A stretch of DNA of 64,000 nucleotides from Effusibacillus dendaii (GCF_015097055.1 NZ_AP023366.1:248001-312000); one strand, 5' to 3'. Numbered from the stretch's first letter, positions 48,258-56,954 are shown. Numbers and translations: made by a program. Notes: generated by a model not told the origin, from the sequence alone.

Positions 48258-49925
48258 TTGAGCAAGTCAAACAACAAATTGTCGATCATTCCCTTGGGCG
48301 GAGTCGGTGAGATCGGCAAAAATATGACCGCTTACGTATATGGGAACGACATTATCGTCGTCGATGCCGGTCTGAAATTTCCGGAAGAAGAGATGCTTGG
48401 CATCGATATTGTAATCCCCGATATAACGTTTTTAATTGAAAATCGCACAAAAGTGCGGGGGGTTCTGATCACACACGGACATGAAGACCATATCGGGGGG
48501 CTTCCTTATTTCTTAAAACTTTTAAATGTACCGGTTTATGGGACAAGATTGACACTGGGTCTGATCGAAGGCAAATTGCGCGAACATGGATTGCTTGATC
48601 TGGTAAAGCTGAATGTGATCACCAATAAGAGCGTCATCAAATTGGGTGAGTTTACGGTCAGTGTATTCAACAATAATCACAGTATTCCGGATACGGTCGG
48701 ATTCGCGATCGATACGCCGGAAGGTGTGATTGTCCATACGGGCGATTTTAAATTTGACTACACCCCGGTTGATGGAAGACCGGCCGACTTTTTCAAATTG
48801 GCGGAACTAGGTGAAAAAGGGGTTCTCGCGCTGTTGTCTGACAGCACCAATGCGGAACGTCCCGGTTATACCATGTCGGAACGGGTAGTCGGTCAAACGA
48901 TCAACGACTGTTTTGCGTCAGCGGAAAGACGAATTATTATTGCCACGTTTGCGTCCAATTTGCACCGGATTCAGCAAATCATTGATGCTACGGAAAAGTT
49001 TGGGAAAAAGCTGGCTGTGGTAGGCCGCAGTATGGTGAATAATATCACGATTGCCCACGAACTCGGATATATTCGCATGAATCCGGGGACTCTGATCGAT
49101 CCTGACGAAGTAAATAAGTTGCCTGCAGAGCAGGTGGTTGTCCTTTCAACCGGAAGTCAAGGGGAGCCAATGTCCGCGCTTACGCGGATGGCCAGGGCGA
49201 CACATCGGAAAGTGGAAGTCATGCCGGGAGACACGGTGATTATTGCATCATCTCCGATACCCGGCAATGAAAAGTTTATCTCTCGTACCATTGACCAGTT
49301 GTTCCGAATTGGTGCGGATGTTATTTACCAAGCGGTTTCCGGTGTTCATGTTTCGGGGCACGGCAGTCAAGAAGAACTGAAACTGATGCTCAATTTGGTT
49401 CGTCCGAAATACTTTATACCGGTTCACGGGGAATACCGCATGTTAAAACGGCATTCCGAGCTGGCAGTTTCGACGGGAGTCGATCCGGACAACATTTTTA
49501 TTGTCGACATCGGGGATTCAATCGAATTTCAAGGAGGAAAAGGCCGACTCGGTCCAAAATACACGGCTGGCAATGTACTGATTGACGGTCTGGGTGTAGG
49601 GGATGTCGGAAATATCGTACTGCGTGATCGGAAGCTGCTCTCGCAGGATGGGATTCTTGTAGTGGTGGTAACGCTTTCCAAACAGGACGGCGCGATTTTG
49701 TCCGGGCCAGACATTATTTCACGCGGGTTCGTTTATGTGCGGGAATCGGAAGAACTGCTGGAAGAAGCGAATAAAATCGTAACGCAAACGCTCGGAAAAC
49801 TGGTTTCCGAAAACGTGAACGAGTGGTCCTCGATCAAAAACGGTGTACGGGATGCATTGGGACGGTATTTGTACGAACAAACCCGCCGTCGTCCGATGAT
49901 CTTGCCGATCATTATGGAAGTCTAA
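48258..49925 (+). CDS. rnj: Ribonuclease J
   Basis: 555 residues from the TTG at 48258, which has GGAGGT seven bases upstream; this gives the standard RNase J length. Metallo-beta-lactamase motif THGHEDHIGG, NNNHSIPDTVGF, HTGDFKFD and the beta-CASP DSTNAERPGYT region. The C-terminal domain holds SGHGSQEELK and FIPVHGEYRM. 5'-3' exonuclease and endonuclease. By position after dapA it corresponds to B. subtilis RNase J2, but catalytic residues look complete; which paralogue it is cannot be settled here. Its last codons seed a tandem repeat. Confidence 0.95.
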   Translation: MSKSNNKLSIIPLGGVGEIGKNMTAYVYGNDIIVVDAGLKFPEEEMLGIDIVIPDITFLIENRTKVRGVLITHGHEDHIGGLPYFLKLLNVPVYGTRLTLGLIEGKLREHGLLDLVKLNVITNKSVIKLGEFTVSVFNNNHSIPDTVGFAIDTPEGVIVHTGDFKFDYTPVDGRPADFFKLAELGEKGVLALLSDSTNAERPGYTMSERVVGQTINDCFASAERRIIIATFASNLHRIQQIIDATEKFGKKLAVVGRSMVNNITIAHELGYIRMNPGTLIDPDEVNKLPAEQVVVLSTGSQGEPMSALTRMARATHRKVEVMPGDTVIIASSPIPGNEKFISRTIDQLFRIGADVIYQAVSGVHVSGHGSQEELKLMLNLVRPKYFIPVHGEYRMLKRHSELAVSTGVDPDNIFIVDIGDSIEFQGGKGRLGPKYTAGNVLIDGLGVGDVGNIVLRDRKLLSQDGILVVVVTLSKQDGAILSGPDIISRGFVYVRESEELLEEANKIVTQTLGKLVSENVNEWSSIKNGVRDALGRYLYEQTRRRPMILPIIMEV

Positions 49926-49999
49926 ATCATTATAGAAGTCTAGATCCTTTATAGAAGTCTAGATCCTTTATAGAAGTCTAGATCCTTTATAGAAGTCTA
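49907..49999 (+). repeat. Tandem repeat (five 18-19 bp units) derived from the rnj 3' end
   Basis: Unit 1 (49907-49924) is the last codons of rnj; unit 2 (49925-49942) differs by two bases; units 3-5 (49943-49999) are identical 19-mers GATCCTTTATAGAAGTCTA. Each unit contains the inverted repeat TAGA-AG-TCTA. The gap 49926-50162 otherwise holds a terminator and AT-rich sequence before the hydrolase pseudogene. Confidence 0.9.
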
Positions 50000-50019
50000 A
50001 GAGTACACACGGAAGCCTG

Positions 50020-50045
50020 AGCCTGACGATATGTCAGGCTTTTTT
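50020..50045 (+). terminator. Intrinsic terminator of rnj
   Basis: Perfect 8-bp stem AGCCTGAC / GTCAGGCT, loop GATAT, followed by TTTTT. It lies just beyond the tandem repeat. Confidence 0.9.
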
Positions 50046-50162
50046 GTCACATTTTAAATTGGATTAAATAATACATATTATTCAAAATATTTCATCAATT
50101 TGAGGTGGCAGCAGCGCATTAGTCGCATGTTTCAGCGGGTAGAAAAAAGGGAGGGATAAATT

Positions 50163-51586
50163 ATGCGGAAAAGAATCTGGTCTGTAGTCTTATCCTTTGC
50201 ATGGGTCCTGTCAACGATCACGGCTTTGATTTTGTTGCCTGCTCAGACGTCGGCAGCAACCGGGTCATCAGTGGCCCCTGATCTTTACCAATACGAAGTG
50301 CTCTCGAACGTAATGGCAGATATGAGGGATGGAATTAAACTGGAAACGGATGTCTATTTGCCAAAAGATAAGACAGAAGCGGAAAAAGAAAAAGGTTTCC
50401 CGACTTTGGTCATGAGAACACCCTACGGCAAAGAAAGTTATGGAAAAGCGGAAAGCCCTTTTTTCGCGCAAAGAGGATATGCAGTGGTGGTTCAGGATAC
50501 AACAGGTAACGCCTCTAAACGAAGTGGCGGGCTGATGGCAGGAGTAATAATTATATTGAGATTCCAAAGAGGGGCCAAAAGAGCGGAAACTCGAAGCGTT
50601 AGATAAAAACGTCAATATCCGAAAAAGCCAGAAACTTATGATTGGACCCTGGACCCACGGGTATCCGACCAGCAAGGTAGGTCCGTTTACTTTCCCGAAA
50701 GCGGATCTAAGCGATACTTCTCGGGAGCAAATGGTGCGGAAAATTGGAGATACGAACAGCTTCGATGGTTTGACTACTGGTTGAAGGGCATCAATAACGG
50801 CGTTATGGATGAACCACCTGTTAAGTTGCATGTAATGGGAGGGGCAAACCAGGGACATTGGCGCTGGGAAAACGAATGGCCCCTGGCACGTACCCGCTAC
50901 ACAGAATATTACCTGCATGACGGCAAATCCGGTACCGTCCCGTCTTTAAACGATGGAACTCTGAACACACAAAAGCAAAAAAAAGAGGAACAACCTGATG
51001 CTTACCTGCATGACCCGAAGCATCCCACCTCAACTATCGGCGGTAATTTGACGCGAACAACTCCGGTTGACAAACGGGGGCCGTTGACCAGCAATCGATT
51101 GAGAAGGGCGTGCTGACGTATACAACCGATTCGCTGAAAAAGGATACAGAAGTGACCGGGCCGATGGAAGCAGAGCTTTGGGCGTCTTCTTCTGCGCAAG
51201 ATACCGATTTTGCGGTTAAATTGACGGATGTTTACCCTGATGGGCGGTCGATTATTATCCAAGACAACATTCTTCGTGCCAGATACCACGAATCCCGGGA
51301 AAAAGAGACTCTTTTAACTCCCGGCGAAATCTATGAATTTACGATCGATCTTGGCCCTGCCAGCAATATCTTCAAAGCAGGTCATCGAATTCGGGCCGAC
51401 GTTGCGAGCAGCAACTATCTGCGATTTGACAACACCCCCAATACTGGACACAAGTGGGGTGAGGATGCGGAAACAGTGGTAGCCAAAAATACGATTCATC
51501 ATGATGCGGAACATCCTTCGCATATCATCTTGCCGATCATACCGGGCGACGACCGGCCGGACGAGGATAAGCCGAATAAGGAGTAG
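50163..51586 (+). pseudogene. Decayed CocE/NonD-family (S15) secreted hydrolase
   Basis: Three pieces of one protein lie in different frames. Piece 1 (50163-50606) has a signal peptide (hydrophobic core then TSAA), LSNVMADMRDGIKLETDVYLP, RTPYGKESYG and YAVVVQDTTGN. It then breaks where the catalytic Ser motif (GxSYxG) should be. Another frame resumes at about 50567 with KLMIGPWTHGYP, the conserved His motif, then shifts near 50740-50781 to WFDYWLKGINNGV, and again near 51090-51110 to the C-terminal jelly-roll (GPMEAELWASSSAQDTDFAVKL by parts). An internal deletion removed the nucleophile region, so it is inactive. RBS GGGAGGG and start remain. It lies between rnj and tepA, where B. subtilis has no such gene. 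Confidence 0.88.
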
Positions 51587-51598
51587 TCATGAAATAAG

Positions 51599-51627
51599 AA
51601 ACTGCCGACTAAGGCTGGCAGTTTTTT
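51599..51627 (+). terminator. Intrinsic terminator after the hydrolase pseudogene
   Basis: AACTGCC / GGCAGTT stem with an 11-base loop and TTTT; the A-rich 5' side may let it work on both strands. Confidence 0.8.
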
Positions 51628-51693
51628 GCATTGTTTTGCGTTGCATGAACCATACTAGAGGCGAATCGGATAATGAGGAGTGAAAGGCCATAT

Positions 51694-52464
51694 ATGAATA
51701 ACTTCAATTTTGCACCGCAGATGAATGAACCGAATCCACCGCAGATGCCTGCTGCCCCGCAAACGCAGCCGGTCGTTGACAAGGGCAATCCACTGCTGGA
51801 AAATATTGAAAGCCTTGGACAAACGCGAGTTGCCGGCAGTGATGAATCAAACATTTACTGCATCAGCGTGATCGGTCAGATTGAAGGACATATTGTGCTT
51901 CCGCCGCAAAACAAAACGACCAAATATGAGCATATTATTCCGCAGCTTGTGGCTGCTGAACAAAACGATAAAATTGAAGGCGTACTGATTATTTTGAATA
52001 CGGTAGGAGGTGACGTGGAAGCAGGTTTGGCAATTGCGGAGATGATCGCTTCCCTGTCAAAGCCGACCGTTACACTGGTGTTAGGCGGTGGCCATTCGAT
52101 CGGCGTGCCGATTGCCGTGGCATCCAATTATTCTTTTATCAGTGAAACGGCGACCATGACAATCCATCCCATTCGATTGACCGGCCTTGTGATCGGGGTT
52201 CCCCAGTCTTTTGAATACCTGGAGAAGATGCAGGAACGAGTGATTCGTTTCGTGACGAAGCATTCCCGTGTCACGGAACCCAAATTCCGTGAATTGATGC
52301 TCAAAACGGGCGAATTGGCGCGTGATATCGGAACCACCGTGGTTGGCAGGGACGCTGTAGAATATGGTCTCATCGATGAAATGGGAGGTCTTGGCGAAGC
52401 GTTACGGCACCTGAATCAACTGATCGAACAGAAAAAACTTCAAAAATCGGGGGGTGTCCAATAA
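51694..52464 (+). CDS. tepA: ClpP-like translocation-enhancing protein TepA
   Basis: 256 residues from the ATG at 51694 (an ATG at 51673 is also possible). Pro/Gln-rich N-terminus, then a ClpP/crotonase fold: [19 protein letters not shown], catalytic Ser135 in [13 protein letters not shown], His158 in TIHPIR. TepA of B. subtilis aids protein translocation/spore germination protein handling; details are from the family. One-base overlap with ylzJ and the spoIIIE neighbour match B. subtilis. Confidence 0.94.
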   Translation: MNNFNFAPQMNEPNPPQMPAAPQTQPVVDKGNPLLENIESLGQTRVAGSDESNIYCISVIGQIEGHIVLPPQNKTTKYEHIIPQLVAAEQNDKIEGVLIILNTVGGDVEAGLAIAEMIASLSKPTVTLVLGGGHSIGVPIAVASNYSFISETATMTIHPIRLTGLVIGVPQSFEYLEKMQERVIRFVTKHSRVTEPKFRELMLKTGELARDIGTTVVGRDAVEYGLIDEMGGLGEALRHLNQLIEQKKLQKSGGVQ

Positions 52465-52691
52465 TGACAATGCTCTATTGGGCAGCTATCCCGCTTGAAA
52501 CCGTTTTTGAAGGATTTGATTCCACCTCCTACAATTGGCTTGAGACCGATTATCAAAGAGTCAAAATGATCGTGGAACCTTGTGGCAACGGCTGGGGTAA
52601 AATCGTCCGCCTGCTGTCTGCCAACCCTTATGACTACATGGACCCCCGTTTATCACCCGGGTCCTTGGTTCCGATTGCATCGCTTACCTAG
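52464..52691 (+). CDS. ylzJ: YlzJ-family small protein
   Basis: 75 residues with LYWAAIPLETVFEGFD, MIVEPCGNGWGKIVRLLS and DYMDPRLSPGSLV, which fit the YlzJ family found between tepA and spoIIIE in Bacilli. Function unknown. Start overlaps the tepA stop by one base. Confidence 0.88.
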   Translation: MTMLYWAAIPLETVFEGFDSTSYNWLETDYQRVKMIVEPCGNGWGKIVRLLSANPYDYMDPRLSPGSLVPIASLT

Positions 52692-52768
52692 CCGATTCTG
52701 GAAAATCCGGTTGCAGCGGCAGGAATATGCAGGTCACTGAAGAAACAATAACTATAACAATTACGCTG

Positions 52769-52792
52769 GCACCCGTCGGGTGCTCTTTCTTT
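52769..52792 (+). terminator. Terminator candidate after ylzJ
   Basis: GCACCC-GTC-GGGTGC stem with a tight 3-base loop, followed by TCTTTCTTT. It suggests that spoIIIE has its own promoter in 52790-52900, the stretch holding repeat R2. Confidence 0.65.
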
Positions 52793-52826
52793 GGTCGAGT
52801 TGAATGTGCATTCGTACTCGTGAGTG

Positions 52827-52896
52827 AAGTGCTTGTCACTTAGTTGGGTGTAATTTGGGGCTCGCCTACGCCAGATGTTTGGATGAGCCAAGTTTA
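52827..52896 (+). repeat. Dispersed hairpin repeat, copy R2
   Basis: Begins AAGTGCTTGTCACTTAG, shares TGGGTGTAA with R1 and ends GAGCCAAGTTTATTT. Most of the first 30 bases agree with the copy at 43156; the middle is diverged. It ends 22 bases before the ftsK/spoIIIE start, so it makes up most of that leader. Confidence 0.7.
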
Positions 52897-52918
52897 TTTT
52901 AAATTGGGTGAGAATGGA

Positions 52919-55279
52919 ATGGCCAAAAGAAAAAAAAGCACGGGAAAAACAAAACAGTTTATCAAATACGAGATCCTAGGCTTGCTCTTATTGGCGGTCG
53001 CTATCCTTTCGTTTGCCGGAATGGGGCCAGCAGGCCGAATTTTGATGCGTGTGTCGATGTATACAGCAGGTATTTCCTACTGGATGATTAGCGGTTATCT
53101 GATATATTTGGCTGTTTATTTTATGGTCAAACAACAAACCCCTCGTTTGACCTCCCGGCACTTAGGAATTCTTCTTGCCATTTTAACAATGGCCGTCCTC
53201 CACCATTACAATTTATATTTGGAAATTTTAAGCCCCGGCCATAAATCGGATCTCTGGTTGGTCACGAATGAAAGAATCAAGACATTATACGATTCCCATA
53301 CCGTTGCATCTTCGGACCGGCCAATTGGAAATATCGAATTCGGCGGTGGAATTATAGGGTTCCTGGGATTTAGTTTACTGCATACGCTGTTTGATACAGC
53401 GGGTACGCTTTTTGTCATGATGATCATGGGGGTTATCTCCTTGATTTTGATTTCCGGCAAATCCCTTACCGCTGGCTTGCGCAAAGGCCGCCAGCTTGCG
53501 GCGGGATGGCTGCGGAAATGGGCAAAAGAAGTAAAGGAAGCGTGGCACGTATTAAAATCATCACCCCCGAAGGAAACCGCTAAGAATAAGAACGTCAAAC
53601 GACCGGCTGAAACGCGAACGCAAACGGCCGCCGCTGTAGCGGAGCCTGTTTTTGATGATGAACAACCTTTAAAGATCAGGGATTTTGCCGATCAAGTGGA
53701 ATCGCCGTCCAAACACCTGCAGGTTCTGCCGGGCGGTAAACAAAATGGGCAGATCACTATAAAATATAAAGAACGTCAAACCGGCAAAGCCGTTAAAAGC
53801 GAAGTTCCGAATTACGAAGAAACAGATCCATTGGTTCTCCAGATGCAGACCGCAGACAATACGTACGAATTGCCGCCGCTGGATCTTTTGGAGGCTCCTT
53901 ATGGTCCGCGAACGGGTGGAGACCATAAAGATTTGGAATCAAACGCGTTAAAATTGCAGGAAACGTTGGCCAGTTTTGGTGTACAGGTGAAAGTTACCGA
54001 GGCGCATCGGGGACCGACCGTAACCCGCTATGAAGTACAGCCTGCAATCGGAGTTAAAGTATCACGAATCGTAAATCTGGCTGATGATTTGGCATTGGCA
54101 TTGGCAGCCAAGGATATCCGGATTGAAGCTCCCATTCCTGGCAAATCAGCGGTTGGTATTGAAGTTCCAAACCGCGAAGTGGCGATTGTCACGCTGAGGG
54201 AAGTGATTGAATCGAATGAATTCCTCACTTCACCATCGAAGCTGTCTACCGTGTTGGGAAGGGATATCAGCGGAGAACCGATTGTCGGAAGTTTGGCGAA
54301 AATGCCGCATCTGTTGGTAGCGGGAGCGACAGGTGCCGGGAAGTCGGTTTGTATCAACGGTATTATCGCGTCGATTTTGTATAAAGCAAAACCAAGTGAA
54401 GTTAAATTTATAATGATTGATCCGAAAATGGTAGAATTGAACGTTTATAACGGAATTCCTCATCTGTTGGCTCCTGTGGTTACAGATCCGCGACGGGCTG
54501 CCTACGCACTGAAAAAAGTCGTGCAGGAAATGGAGCATCGATACGAATTGTTCGCCGCAGAAGGCACACGCAACATGGAAAGCTACAACTCTATCATGCA
54601 ACAGGCGAACAAAAGCCCACTGCCGTATATAGTTGTCATCATTGACGAGTTGGCCGATTTGATGATGGTTGCCCCAACCGATGTGGAAGAGGCGATCATC
54701 CGATTGGCGCAAATGGCCCGCGCTGCGGGAATTCATTTGATTTTGGCTACACAGCGGCCTTCTGTTGATGTCATTACAGGTGTTATTAAAGCAAACATAC
54801 CGTCCCGCATTGCATTTGCGGTTTCCTCGCAGATGGATTCGCGAACCATTTTGGATATGGGCGGGGCAGAGAAATTATTAGGCCGGGGGGATATGCTTTA
54901 TCTGCCGGTCGGGGAATCAAAACCGGTCCGTGTGCAGGGGGCATTTGTATCTGAAGCGGAAGTGGAACGGTTGGTTTCCTATGTGAAAGAACAGCAAGGA
55001 GCAGCTTACCATCTTGATTTGAGCGAGATGAAAGAGGAGTCCACGCCGGAGGAAGGAGAATTGGATTCATTGTTTTGGGAAGCAGTAAAGCTGGTTGTTG
55101 AGTCCGAGCAAGCTTCTGTTTCGATGCTCCAAAGACGTTTGAAAGTCGGGTATTCGCGGGCGGCGCGATTGGTTGATCAAATGGAAGAGCGTGGAATTGT
55201 AGGCCGATTTGAAGGCTCGAAACCGCGTGAAGTGTTGTTGAGTAAAGAACAATGGTCGCAAATGCAAAATGGATTGTAA
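52919..55279 (+). CDS. spoIIIE: DNA translocase FtsK/SpoIIIE
   Basis: 786 residues from the ATG at 52919 (GGGTGAG upstream); an upstream in-frame ATG at 52844 lies in the repeat and is rejected. Four membrane helices (about 25-185), an acidic/Pro linker, then the motor: [20 protein letters not shown], Walker A GATGAGKS from residue 469, Walker [27 protein letters not shown], and a C-terminal gamma winged-helix that reads orientation sequences ([20 protein letters not shown]). Position after tepA-ylzJ matches SpoIIIE, which pumps the chromosome into the forespore. Confidence 0.95.
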   Translation: MAKRKKSTGKTKQFIKYEILGLLLLAVAILSFAGMGPAGRILMRVSMYTAGISYWMISGYLIYLAVYFMVKQQTPRLTSRHLGILLAILTMAVLHHYNLYLEILSPGHKSDLWLVTNERIKTLYDSHTVASSDRPIGNIEFGGGIIGFLGFSLLHTLFDTAGTLFVMMIMGVISLILISGKSLTAGLRKGRQLAAGWLRKWAKEVKEAWHVLKSSPPKETAKNKNVKRPAETRTQTAAAVAEPVFDDEQPLKIRDFADQVESPSKHLQVLPGGKQNGQITIKYKERQTGKAVKSEVPNYEETDPLVLQMQTADNTYELPPLDLLEAPYGPRTGGDHKDLESNALKLQETLASFGVQVKVTEAHRGPTVTRYEVQPAIGVKVSRIVNLADDLALALAAKDIRIEAPIPGKSAVGIEVPNREVAIVTLREVIESNEFLTSPSKLSTVLGRDISGEPIVGSLAKMPHLLVAGATGAGKSVCINGIIASILYKAKPSEVKFIMIDPKMVELNVYNGIPHLLAPVVTDPRRAAYALKKVVQEMEHRYELFAAEGTRNMESYNSIMQQANKSPLPYIVVIIDELADLMMVAPTDVEEAIIRLAQMARAAGIHLILATQRPSVDVITGVIKANIPSRIAFAVSSQMDSRTILDMGGAEKLLGRGDMLYLPVGESKPVRVQGAFVSEAEVERLVSYVKEQQGAAYHLDLSEMKEESTPEEGELDSLFWEAVKLVVESEQASVSMLQRRLKVGYSRAARLVDQMEERGIVGRFEGSKPREVLLSKEQWSQMQNGL

Positions 55280-55303
55280 TTCACCGTGAGTGGAGGTGGT
55301 TCT

Positions 55304-55885
55304 ATGTTTGCCCAACTGTTTCCCGATACACTGTCAGAAGTTTTGCTACGGTTGTTTTTGGCGTTTTTGGCGGGCGGCATCATGGGATTTGAACGAGAAC
55401 GTTATTTTCGGGAGGTGAATGAACAACGGGGGGCCGGTTTTCGTACTTATACGTTAACCTGTTTCGGGTCTTGCCTGTTTGGGCTCGCCTCCATATACGG
55501 ATTCCCCGCTATCGGAAGCATGATGCACGACACTGGACGGGTCGCGGCGCAAGTGGTGGCGGGAGTGGGATTCCTGGGAGCCGGGTCGATCCTCAAAAAC
55601 GGATCACAGATCAAAGGCTTGACAACGGCGGCCGGGATGTGGACAGCCAGCGCGATTGGTTTGATGTTGTCAGCAGGAATGTATTTACCCGCCTTGATAG
55701 CCTCGCTCTTTGCCTATATTGTGCTCGATTTTCCACAGCTTTTTCCGAAAGCATTCACCTGGCGGATAAGAAGCAGAATCGGGCAACAGCAGAGCGATTA
55801 TGCTCTCCCACGCATTTCCCGGCGTACCCGAAGTTTGGGGCGACCCGCTCAGAGAATTTTACGAAGAACGACCGGTCAGCGGTGA
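55304..55885 (+). CDS. MgtC/SapB-family membrane protein
   Basis: 193 residues from the ATG at 55304 behind GGAGGTGG. MgtC core: RLFLAFLAGGIMGFERER, RTYTLTCFGSCLF, DTGRVAAQVVAGVGFLGAG and GLTTAAGMWTASAIGL, with about five helices. The last 40 residues turn Arg-rich (RISRRTRSLGRPAQRILRR) and look unlike a selected sequence; another open frame there (55800-55955) looks more protein-like. A recent frameshift or readthrough tail is possible. Family members relate to Mg2+ or acid stress; role here unknown. Confidence 0.85.
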   Translation: MFAQLFPDTLSEVLLRLFLAFLAGGIMGFERERYFREVNEQRGAGFRTYTLTCFGSCLFGLASIYGFPAIGSMMHDTGRVAAQVVAGVGFLGAGSILKNGSQIKGLTTAAGMWTASAIGLMLSAGMYLPALIASLFAYIVLDFPQLFPKAFTWRIRSRIGQQQSDYALPRISRRTRSLGRPAQRILRRTTGQR

Positions 55886-55955
55886 CAGACAACCAAATCC
55901 AATATGTATGGCAACAGCTTTGACAGGTAAAACTATCGAAAAAGAGAAGGGGTGA
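55800..55955 (+). CDS. Tiny ORF overlapping the mgtC-like 3' end
   Basis: 51 residues, in a different frame from the mgtC-like gene (86-base overlap). It reads HAFPGVPEVWGDPLREFYEE and ends GKTIEKEKG, with mixed composition and Trp, Gly and Pro in places typical of folded proteins. There is no good ribosome site. It ends 4 bases before the next tiny ORF. It may be a real gene or the original C-terminus of something now frameshifted. Confidence 0.35.
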   Translation: MLSHAFPGVPEVWGDPLREFYEERPVSGDRQPNPICMATALTGKTIEKEKG

Positions 55956-55959
55956 CCCT

Positions 55960-56142
55960 GTGAGGTCGGAAAGTTCACGCGTCATCCATCTTTATGATGT
56001 GCCGGAATCGACTATTAAGCACGTTCTCGATGTTCTTAAAAATGACTTAAAAGAGTATGAATCGTTGGACGCAGATTTCGGTGAAGGAACAGAGAATTCT
56101 CTGAAATCTTTTATTGCCGAATTGTCCAGGCATTTTTCGTAG
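55960..56142 (+). CDS. Small acidic protein, unknown function
   Basis: 60 residues from a GTG start behind AGAAGGGGTGA. It reads VIHLYDVPESTIKHVLDVL then acidic YESLDADFGEGTEN and a final helix SFIAELSRHFS. I do not recognise it. Coding texture fits the neighbours. It is followed 15 bases later by a 37-codon ORF. Confidence 0.55.
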   Translation: MRSESSRVIHLYDVPESTIKHVLDVLKNDLKEYESLDADFGEGTENSLKSFIAELSRHFS

Positions 56143-56157
56143 ATAAGGAGGGTGTTT

Positions 56158-56271
56158 ATGCATCCGGCTTGGGTGGCATGGGGAAATTGGATTTGGTACG
56201 GTACTATTGTTCTGGCGGTCACTCTGGTACTCTACTTGGCTACATACAGACGACGCAGGCAAAAACGATAA
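56158..56271 (+). CDS. Single-helix Trp-rich microprotein
   Basis: 37 residues, start ATG behind a strong AAGGAGGGTG site. N-terminus HPAWVAWGNWIWYG, one membrane helix TIVLAVTLVLYLATY, and a basic RRRRQKR tail, so predicted to sit with its tail in the cytosol (N-out). Its strong ribosome site and clean membrane topology argue that it is real. No family recognised. Repeat R4 begins at its last base. Confidence 0.65.
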   Translation: MHPAWVAWGNWIWYGTIVLAVTLVLYLATYRRRRQKR

Positions 56272-56320
56272 AGAAAACTTGGCTTCGCCAAGCCAAAGGC
56301 TGGCGAACCTTAGTTGCCCT
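56271..56320 (-). repeat. Dispersed hairpin repeat, copy R4 (inverted orientation)
   Basis: Begins AAGAAAACTTGGC, the exact reverse complement of the GCCAAGTTTTCTT end of R1 and R3. Read on the - strand it continues GGCGAAGCC...TTCGCC...AACT, aligning with R1 throughout. Inverted arms AACTTGGCTTCGCCA / TGGCGAACCTTAGTT form a hairpin. Confidence 0.75.
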
Positions 56321-56323
56321 TAT

Positions 56324-56357
56324 GTCGATAGGACAAAATTTATAAATTCCTATCGAC
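56324..56357. repeat. 10-bp inverted repeat around an AT-rich centre
   Basis: GTCGATAGGA and TCCTATCGAC are perfect inverted arms with a 14-base spacer containing ATTTATAAAT. No T run follows. It could be a protein-binding site or hairpin; it lies between repeat R4 and a bidirectional terminator. Confidence 0.6.
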
Positions 56358-56362
56358 TAAAC

Positions 56363-56409
56363 AAAAAACCTGTTTGCTTCCGAATCAGTCGGATGCAAAC
56401 AGGTTTTTT
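56363..56409. terminator. Bidirectional terminator
   Basis: A6-CCTGTTTGC pairs with GCAAACAGG-T6, and an inner stem TCCGA / TCGGA continues it with an ATCAG loop. Symmetry gives a T run on both strands. It serves the - strand gene (whose stop codon touches it) and + strand transcripts from the ftsK side. Confidence 0.92.
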
Positions 56410-56747
56410 CATTCGTGTGCGATGCCAATCACATAGGCGTGGGAGTAACCGATTTCCAATTGATGGGCAATCCGTAACAGTGCGTAAATCATTGGTTTGT
56501 AGCCGTTTTCGGTCAATGTCTCGGCAATGGAATAGACCGTATACGGCTCAGTCAAAATATCCTGACGGTTCGGATCATCCAACAACAGATCGATCCATTG
56601 GTCGTTGTAATATTTTCCAAGTCGTTTCTTATACGCCAAACGGTAGACGTCTTTGACGTTATATGGCAACTCTAAAGCTTCCAGGTAAGTATTTAATTGA
56701 AGTAATGCTTTCGCCACATTTTTTTCATTTTCGGAACCTGACATCAT
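56409..56747 (-). CDS. Orphan helical protein of unknown function
   Basis: 112 residues; the ATG whose first base is 56747 is preceded by GAGGTG, which overlaps a possible GTG at 56756. Probably all-helical: NVAKALLQLNTYLEALELPY, VYRLAYKKRLGKYYN, IAETLTENGYKPMIYALLRI. Cytosolic, acidic/neutral, no motif recognised. It is one of only two - strand genes, with its own promoter candidate and terminator, so it is an independent unit. Confidence 0.75.
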   Translation of the reverse strand: MMSGSENEKNVAKALLQLNTYLEALELPYNVKDVYRLAYKKRLGKYYNDQWIDLLLDDPNRQDILTEPYTVYSIAETLTENGYKPMIYALLRIAHQLEIGYSHAYVIGIAHE

Positions 56748-56765
56748 TTCAAACACCTCTTCTGT

Positions 56766-56818
56766 ATTATGTGTCTGTCAGTTTCCGAGTGCAACTGAAC
56801 AAAGAGTCAAAATGACTC
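56766..56818 (-). promoter_or_regulatory. Promoter and possible operator of the - strand orphan gene
   Basis: On the - strand: TTGCAC (56789-56794) and CATAAT (56766-56771), 17-base spacer. Upstream of it is a perfect inverted repeat GAGTCA-AAA-TGACTC (56804-56818) that could bind a dimeric regulator. Confidence 0.4.
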
Positions 56819-56917
56819 ATATTCCATGATATGCTCCTTGAATAGAAATATACCTCCTGAATTCCCTTTCTAAGAAATTCCGGTTGTTACCATTTACTTC
56901 CCTAATCAATCTTTATA

Positions 56918-56946
56918 TTGTGTTATAATACGTTATGTTGTATAGT
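56918..56946 (+). promoter_or_regulatory. Promoter candidate for the riboswitch-gltB transcript
   Basis: TTGTGT (56918-56923) and TATAGT (56941-56946), 17-base spacer, so transcription would begin just before the aptamer. A TATAAT at 56924-56929 is an alternative -10 but lacks a good -35. Confidence 0.5.
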
Positions 56947-56954
56947 CTTACTTA

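Noticed and set aside
49907-49999. CRISPR array
   Set aside because: Units are directly adjacent with no spacers and derive from the rnj coding end; no cas genes.
51628-51665. Sigma-G-type promoter before tepA (CATACTA)
   Set aside because: The -10-like CATACTA has no matching -35 at the correct 15-base spacing.
52844-52918. N-terminal extension of FtsK/SpoIIIE from an upstream ATG
   Set aside because: It would translate the dispersed repeat R2; a proper ribosome site precedes the ATG at 52919.
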